Shown: one piece after another, positions 52,301-61,300 of the stretch | Position numbering within the stretch: position 1 is the stretch's first letter | Layout of the letters: every line of letters begins with the position of its first letter | From: Chiridota heheva | Taxonomy: Eukaryota > Echinodermata > Holothuroidea > Apodida > Chiridotidae | Assembly (NCBI GenBank): GCA_020152595.1 | Contig: JAIGNY010001448.1 | Span: 632,001 to 696,000 of the forward strand | DNA: 64,000 nucleotides | Direction: 5' to 3' | The notes under the pieces: model-generated | What the model saw: only the letters and a program-made list of their open reading frames with translations | Database searches by the model: none | Told to the model about the DNA's origin: nothing | Translations under genes and position numbers: made by a program

Positions 52301-55300
52301 TAACAAAAAGACTTTTATCAAAGATTATGTAATAGTTAAAGAATATTTGTTTTCTAAAAGATGCGCTTGTTTTTAGTCTTCATATGTATGATTTTTAGAT
52401 CTGCTACAGTACTTTCTTTGCACTTAGATTTTTCAATTTAACCAGAACAGATTCAGTCATAGATAAAGTGATTGACTTTTTAAATTAGGCAGATTCTTTT
52501 TCATCTATTCGAAACAGGGATCACAACTGGTCTTCTTCCATGGTGCTCTAGAACATATTGTAAGGGCAGCACGTGTGTTCCGCCAACCAGGGGGCCACAT
52601 GGTTTTGGTTGGTTTAGATGGTACTGGCAAATCCACATCTGTTCAGTTAGCTACTCACATAGCTCGGTGTGAGTTGTACAGACTCACCCTAACTCGTGGG
52701 TATGGCCATTCTGATTTCCGGGAAGATTTGAAGAAAGTGTTCAAGAAGGCTGGAGTCACGGGGTCAAACATTGTGTTTCTGATGACGGACAGTGATATTG
52801 TGAAGGTTTGTTTTTTGAAAGTATGTCTGATATATGTAAAGCCTTATACTGCTACCTTATAAGGTTTTGTAATCAGTGACTTATTTCAGCATCATCATGC
52901 AGTCATACTTTTGCTTGATAGGAAAAACTTTTAATGTTGTGGAAAATATAAAACATGCCAAGTACCATATAAATATTTCTTCTAATATAGCAAAAAATAA
53001 CCAGAATCCAACAGAGCAAAGCACACAAGTTCTGCTACTTAATGTGAACACTGTTAATCCCATCAATTTCAAATAATAGTTTGTTATTTAGGCACAAAGC
53101 AATTATTCACAAAAGGGACTATGTTGGTAATGTTTGAAAACCTTGAGATGATATTATCAATGTTGTAGTACAGTACTATGTGTTTCATCAAACACTGGTA
53201 AACAAAGTTGTGAGAAACCAAAAATTGTGACAAATTGCAATTAGTGTTATAAAAGGGATTTAGTGATTAGTGAATGTGTCAAAGTTTATTATATCATCAT
53301 TCAAACATTATGATTGTGTTTGCTTTGCTCACCAGGAATCCTTTTTAGAGGATATTAACAGTGTGCTTAATTCAGGTGAGGTTCCTGATCTATTTGACAA
53401 TGATGATCTGGATTCTATAACCATGGACCTGAAAAGAGCTGCTGCTGAAGCTGAAGTACCTGATACTAGAGAGGCTGTCTACCAGTTCTTTATTCAGGTA
53501 TACTGTGTGTTATTTGCAGTCTAGTATTTCCAACAAATAAGTTCAATTTCAAGTAAACATGAATATTATGCAGGTTTGCTGACTCTTAAACTTTTGGAAC
53601 ATGACCATTTTAATGGTGATATTTATGTTGTTTCTCATTCTTTCTGATGTCTGGTTTAGATGCAGTAAGTCTGTCACTTCATGCATTGTTATTTTTTCAT
53701 TCTTTCTTGACATAACATAATGGGTTTTAAACTTGTCTTAAGTTTTGTCTTCAAGTTCTGATTATGTCCAAATTTTTCATTGAAGGAGAAGTTATACTTT
53801 ACTATAATGTAGCTTTGTCTGATTTCAAGCAAAACTGTTTGGGAAACAATTAATATTCAGTAATGATGAATGTAGCCGGATTCAACCTATTAATAACACT
53901 GTTTGCAGATGGTTACAATCATTTGGTTGCCTATTCTCTTATGGTATCTATTCATCACATGCATAGTATTTTTCATAGCTATGAAAGACATTTTATTTTG
54001 TCTTTGTCCTAATTCAGTTTGTATGCTTTTTTTATAAAATCTTTGCTTAAATTTCTCTCAGAGAGTGAAAATCCATCTGCATGTTGTCCTGACCACAAGT
54101 CCAGCTGGTAACGCATTTCGACAGAGGTGTCGTACCCATCCCTCATTGGTCAACTGCTGTACGTTGGACTGGTATGATGAATGGGACACAGACGCCATGC
54201 TTAGGGTTGCCTTTGTCTTTCTTTCTCAAGTTGATTTCACAGGGATAGGTGGAGAAGAAGATGCCCAGGTAATGTGCTTGAAACCTTCTGTTTGTGAGTG
54301 AGTGTGTGCACTTCGGACGCCCTTCGTATTTAAAGTTAAGATTTACCTCAGCTAAAAATTGTACAGATCTTAAACGTTTGGTATGTCAGTATTGCTTCTT
54401 TTGATAATGGAATAAGTAGAAAGTACTAAAAGTACTAAAAAAAAAAAAGTACTAAAAGTAATCAAGGGACATTGCTTTGATGCAGTTTCCTCCAACGTTT
54501 GATATGAAAATGTGTTGTATATTAAGATCAAGGATTTATTGCTATAGTTTCTTAATATCACTGAAGTAAATTTATTCTTTTTGATTCCTTTCTGGCACAG
54601 GTCATGAAAGAAAATATTGCGAAGGTGTGTGTAGATATCCACAAGGATGTAACTCACCAGTCTGCCAAGTTTTATGAGGAGTTACGTCGGCATTACTACA
54701 CCACTCCTAGCAGCTACTTGGATCTCATTAAGCTCTACTCCAACATGCTGAGAGAACAGAAAAACAATTTCATCAACAATAAGTAAGCTTTTCTTTATTT
54801 TAAGTACTTTCTGTTTACTTTGTCAATACTTTGACACCGGAGGGCTGGGTTCATAAAGATATACCATTATACCTATATATACCATGGGGGCCTGCAGTAC
54901 ATGTGGTGCTGTTCTTTAACTTGTTTATCTGGACGTGACCAGGTGACATTTGCTAAATTGCTTTAGAATCTATTTGAAAGCATGAAAGTAGCAAAAACAA
55001 TCAAATTTGGTTTAAAACTTGGTTTGAGAAGTCATTCTTAATATTAAGTTTTGTTCTCTTTTTCATAGGGATCGTTTAAATATTGGTTTGTCCAAGTTGT
55101 CAGAGGCCAATTCGTTAGTAGATGCTATGCAAGATGAACTGGTTAACCTTGGACCCAAAATAGAAGAGAAAGCCAAGGTATGTATAAAGTTTCTACCATT
55201 CACCATACCTACCATTCTCTACCCTGTCTATCTTTGTTTCCACTTCATACTATTGACCTAAGGTGGTGTGCCTCTAAGGCTCTAAACAGCATCAACTTTA

Positions 55301-58300
55301 ACCTGGCATGTGTAAAGGACACAGTTTTAGGAGACATCAGATCTACTTTTAATGATAACACCTTTTCTGGAATAGCCTGTTTAGTTTCATCAAAACAGGA
55401 ACAAGCATGGTTTACAAGCATCTGTATTTTGTGTTTGAATTAATAACCTCATAAATTCATAAATTCATTATATCAGAATCATCATTTCTTTGCTGACGTG
55501 AATGATGAGATTTTGAAAGCAACGAAGACTATGCAACTATGTAAAGAGAGTATGTATGGAGGCAATTATTGGTACAAAAGAAATTTTGTGATTAGTGAAT
55601 TATATTGTATAATTAAAGTTTATTATACAATTATTCACAGTAAGCTATGCAAGAAATTTGATGTGGTGGTTATGTTATTAACTATCTAAGATACATTTTG
55701 ATATCATGTTATCATGTTTTTATTGAATCTGTTATTATGTTTTAACAATCTTTTTTTAAATTTATATTGTTACTTTGAACCTTGAGAAAAAGGTATGTAC
55801 ATTGGATTTGTTATGTCACAATATTGATGACATGCTCACCTAGTATTTTCAAGTATTTCATATCTAAGACATTTTCACTATTTTTCAGGACACAGAGCTC
55901 CTGTTAGAGCAGCTGTCCAGGGATCAGGATGCTGTTGATCAGGTCAGAGCTATCGTTGAGGAACAAGAAACAACAATGAAGAGAGAGGCACAGCTGGTGC
56001 AAGATTATGCTGATGTAAGAAAGATACATAATTAAAGAAATATTTCCATGGATTTTCATTTTTTAATATATGATAGAGAAAATTTGTAGAAACAAAGTGG
56101 TGAATAAACTATGTTAATATCTTATTCCGTTTAAAAATTATAACAATTTAAAGAGTAGAAAAATGTTCATAAAAACACCTCGTACAGTATATATCCTTCA
56201 GCTTGGTGATGTCATCAAGGCAATTTCAGCACAGTTATGCATTTCTTATAAATTCAATAAAACTTTTTACATTATCGAACAGCATTTTCGGTTCAATATA
56301 GAGATACCGTGGAATATATAATTTACAAGAAAACATTTTGTTTTTTTCTTGGTGTACATCACATTTTCAATGAGAAAAAAAAATCCATATTATTTTTAAG
56401 GAAATACAAAAGGCGGTTTTGTTGAAATTGTCTCTCTGACATCACAAATGTTGCCAATCAGTCACTTTTGTCCAAATTCAAAAATGCTTTAAAATTTTGT
56501 AACTTCTAAACGGAATAAGATATTAACATAGTTTTTTTTCACCATTTTGTTTCTAAATTTTTCTCTATATATGAAAAAATGAAAATCCATTGGAATATTC
56601 CTTTAACTCTTATCAGATATTACATCTCTACATCCTTCCTCCAATGCAACACTCTGTTTTATTTTCCTTGTATATTTGTTACTACCTTTAATTCAAGTTA
56701 ATCCACACTGTTGGATGTGCCATTAAACACCACCAATCCAAACCAAATCAAATGCAATGCAAAATGTTGTTCTATATGTGAACAATACATTTTTGCTGTT
56801 ACTTGTAGATGAAGAATGACAATATTAATAAGCTTCAGAGAATTAAGTGATTATTACCAAAGATCATGAACATGAGGAAATGTCTAATATTTTTATCAAT
56901 ATTTGGTAAATTTTAAACAAAACTGTGTTGCCTTTAGCATTGTCAACTTGGTATTTAAATCATATTGCAAATAAAAGTAGCATTTTTTTTCATATTTGGC
57001 ACAGTATTTGTCAGTTTAGATTAATGTTCTTGAAAATTGTTGTTTATAGCAAGCACAAAAAGACCTGCATTCTGTCATGCCAGCTTTGCAAGATGCAATT
57101 GCAGCTTTGGATGCCTTGGATAAGTCGGACATCTCAGAGATCAGGGTCTACACCAACCCACCGATGCTGGTCATGCATGTCATGGCTGCAGTGTGCATTC
57201 TGATGAAACATAAAGCAGATTGGAACACATCAAAACATCTTCTGAGTGACCCAGGCTTTTTGAAGAAACTTGTTAACTATGACAAGGACTTTGTGCCAGA
57301 TAAGGTAGGTCACATGACAGGGTGGGGGAGAGGACTTTTGTACTTGTATGATTTGATGATTAGGTGCATGGAGAATTAATGGCTGAACGATTATGTGTCA
57401 TTTAAAGACAAGGTTTTGTATTTCTATATACAGTATGATCTTTACTTTAGGATATTTGTATATTTTCACAACTATTATCGTAATTGAACTTGTCAAACTT
57501 GTGTCCTGTGTCTGGGGATTAGTTGAAAGAAAAAGTCACAGAAAATAAAAATGAAAGTTAGAATTGGATTAACAATATTAATGAGATATTCATAATATAT
57601 AAGGAAGGTGCTATTGTCTTGAGTCTTTAAGTGGCCAATTGAACACATGGTAATGTGAACTTTTCTCATGTTCTTAAGATGCGGAAAAGCACCCATACAG
57701 TTTGTTACAAACTTAAGTTTGATACACAATAGACAGATGGCCATATGAAGTGACATTCTCCAGCAGTCATGTAAATATTGCATCTAGAATTCAGGACTCA
57801 CTTAATGTAAGAAGGATGTGTGCTGTTGTCATTGTTTTTTTACTGATATAGTAAATATTTATGGGTTTTTAAACAGGTTTTCAGCAAATTGAAAAAGTAC
57901 ACAAAGATGCCAGACTTCATTCCAGAGAAAGTTGGTCAGGTTTCTTCAGCTTGTAAATCCATCTGCCAATGGGTGCTGGCTCTTGAGCATTATGTAGAAG
58001 TCAGGAAGGTAAGTGCCAGCCAAATACAGAAGTAAATGACAGCAACCTTTTTAAAATTAAATTCCTTACTTGCTTTTGTGAGGAAGAAGAACACTGCAAA
58101 ATTTGTACTAGTAAAGATGCTAACATTTATGTCTGTTTCTGCTTTAACCCTTACTCTACCACGCAGCGATATTATCGCCATTTACAAACCACCTTTTTCT
58201 AAAAATAAAATCGGGACTTTAACAAAGTCCTATGGGGTAATCGTTAAGATACGATTGAAAAAACAAAGAAATATCACAAGATTTTACAAGGTATACTGTT

Positions 58301-61300
58301 AGATTTTAACACATATACTACTTCCGCACAAAATATTGAAAATACTTTGTGGGTACGTCGGATACCTGGATACCCAGCCGATAATGCAGGTCAGGTACCT
58401 GGTCTGGTTTTCAGACCCGGTGCAAACACTAGTATAGGCTTTTCTTATAAAAATTTGATGCTAACTGAATATTTGGAAGAAGAGCAATAATGTTGTGTTT
58501 CAAATCTTTGTTTAAAATAGACCAAAACATAGTAACCTATTCATTTTTAATGGACATCACTGAGTTATAACAGTGGCACAAGAATTCTGCCATTTTTAGT
58601 GGACATCACTGAGGTATAACAATGGCACAAGAATTCTGCCATTTGAATGATGAAGTTTGCCTTGACTCACATATACTCTGCATGAATATAACAAAATCTT
58701 TATGTGAATGGAGTTCACAAAGATGAGAGCAGATTCACACTGATCAGAGAGCTGATGATATTACTGGATAACTCTAGCTCACAGAAGACTGCAGCATCGT
58801 TCTATTTTATTTCATAGATGGTCAAACCAAGACAGAAGAGAGTGGAAGAAGCTAAAGAAGCTCTGGGCATGGCACAAGAAAGCTTACAGGAAAAGCAAGC
58901 AAGTTTAGCAAAAGTAAGCCAGATAGTTTTTTTGTAAAAGTAATATTATCTTGTTCCATTTCTTTATTTTGTTCTCACCCATCTAAAAGATATGATGATA
59001 TGCAAAGTTTCATGTCATTATATCACAACATGGAGTTCACCTAGATTTATTACATGAAGCAAGTTCGGTGTAAATTGATACTTGTATAGTAATTATGAAC
59101 AAGTAAAAATGGCAAAAAGGTTTGTTCTTCTTTAGACATCATAAATCAAGTCATTTAGACCCAAGTACATGAGAAATTCCTCTCTATAGGAAAATTGGTC
59201 AAAATTGCCTGAAGCATCCAAACTGCCACTTTCACACTACACTGCACAAGCCACCAGCTTGCCAGACCAGTATGCAACCCAATCCCCTGCTCATCATCCT
59301 CACTCATTTAGCTTGTGCATGGGTGCACTTTCAGCATACAATCCAATCCTCTGTTCATTGTCCTCATTCAGTTACTTCCGCTTGGGTGCACTTTCAATAT
59401 GAGGCCACTGGCCTGTACACACAACACTGTGACTGTGTATGGTCTTCATTACTGGAAGTTACATACAGGTCTTAATAATAACAGAGCTTCTTTGTTATGT
59501 GTAAACAAGCTGGTGATACCGGAAGTTGAGTTTTGTATCATTATACCAGACTTTTTGTATAAAAAGTCCGGTGTCGGGTACGGAAAGCTGTATAGAAAAA
59601 CTTTTTGGCATATACAATTTTTGATAGATTTGACAGGTATAGGGGAGGTTATGGTGAGTTACAAAGGTTCACAAAGAATGCAGTGTATTAGATCAATTTT
59701 ACCTCTCCATCATTGATAGTAAAATTGGTTTCTTTATATTAATGCTATTTTTTTAAAGGAAGATAGTCTTTTTTAAAGCACATATGATATTTTATAGCTG
59801 TCAGCTATTCAAATGTTTGAAAATGCTAGGGTTTTAAGAATTCAAATTCTTGGGAGTGGCACATTCTTTTAAAGCAATTACAGGTATTAAATCAATCAGT
59901 AATCAACTGTAATGTTATATGGAAATATTGCTACTTTATGTTAATCTTGATTGCTTCTTAGGGAGTGCCATCATCCAAATAACTTTTACTTTTTCTACAG
60001 ATCCAAGAGCATTTGCGAGTGCTGCAGAAGCAGTATGATGACAGTGTTGCCCAACGAGAATCCTTACGGGAACGTAAGGTGCTGACTCAGATAAGGCTGC
60101 AAAGGGCATCAGTTTTAATAAGCGCCCTAGCAGATGAAAGGGTAATACTTGTTGCTTCTGCTTCTTGTCATGTTGATATCTGGATTAGGACTTTTGTGTT
60201 ATTTATTTATTGTAGAAGTGTATTGCATTCTAATGTTTAGTAAAACATCCATTCCTGTGTCTTCTTTTATAGTATAGACAAACAAGAGAATAGAAAGTTA
60301 AAAAAATGAGAAATGATCATAGCCTTTTGAAAGGGATCTTTAATTGTGGCATATGGTATTCAAAATAATGTTTAGAAATTGTACTACAAGATATTGGGCA
60401 CATTGCAAGGTGCAGAGAATAGACAAACCAAAAAGGTCTGGTAAGTTTCTGAATAGATGGTTGACGAGTAAGTCAGTAAGGGTTATAGATCCGTTAATTT
60501 ACTAGCAATTGTCAAATAGAGTGGTTGTCAAATGTGAATAGTGTAATATAAAGCAAAAAAGTATTTCTTACACCCATATGGGCGAAATTCTTAGCAGAGC
60601 TTGAATTCACTAAATAGAAAGTTTATGAGTAAGTAAGTCAGTAAGAGTTTTAGAACAGTTGATTAAGAGTGATCTTCAAATGTGAATAGTGTAACATAAA
60701 ACCAGAATATATTTTTTACACCCATGTATGTTAGGTCCGGTGGGTAGAATCCCTGACAGAGCTTGAGCGCAAGCTGTATGGTGTTGTGGGTGATGTCCTG
60801 ATTTCAGCAGCTAGCATCACCTACCTTGGAGTCTTCACAGCATCTTACAGGAGAAACATGATCTCCAGTTGGTGGGAGGCATGTAGTGCAAACAACATTA
60901 CTGTCTCAAAAGATTTTACATTGATGAAGGCAATGACAGAACCCAACACTGTGAGTATCATGGAGGGAAAAAAATGCAGATTTTGACACAAATATAAATT
61001 TAAAGATGAATTTATGCTTAAAAGGTGATATTAACTAAATAATTTATGTTTGCAGATTTTGTTTATTGAAAATCCCCCTATTCCTCTTTCATTCCATTTT
61101 GAATGTTAAAAATTCCAACTCGCACAAATGATGGGTTAAGATTTAGAGATCGATGTACAAAAGCAAAGACGTACTATCAAATGATAGTTTTTTATCAAAG
61201 GAATAAATGAGGTTCTTTAAAAAAAAGGCCTGTAGATTAATAAAATCCATCCATAATAATAACTGGTTTGTCTCCAAAAAGGCAGCTGCATTGTTAAAGG

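Noticed and set aside
59205-59716. Open frames in the intron between exons 36 and 37
   Set aside because: Low-information AT/C-rich translation; exons 36 and 37 join cleanly in phase.
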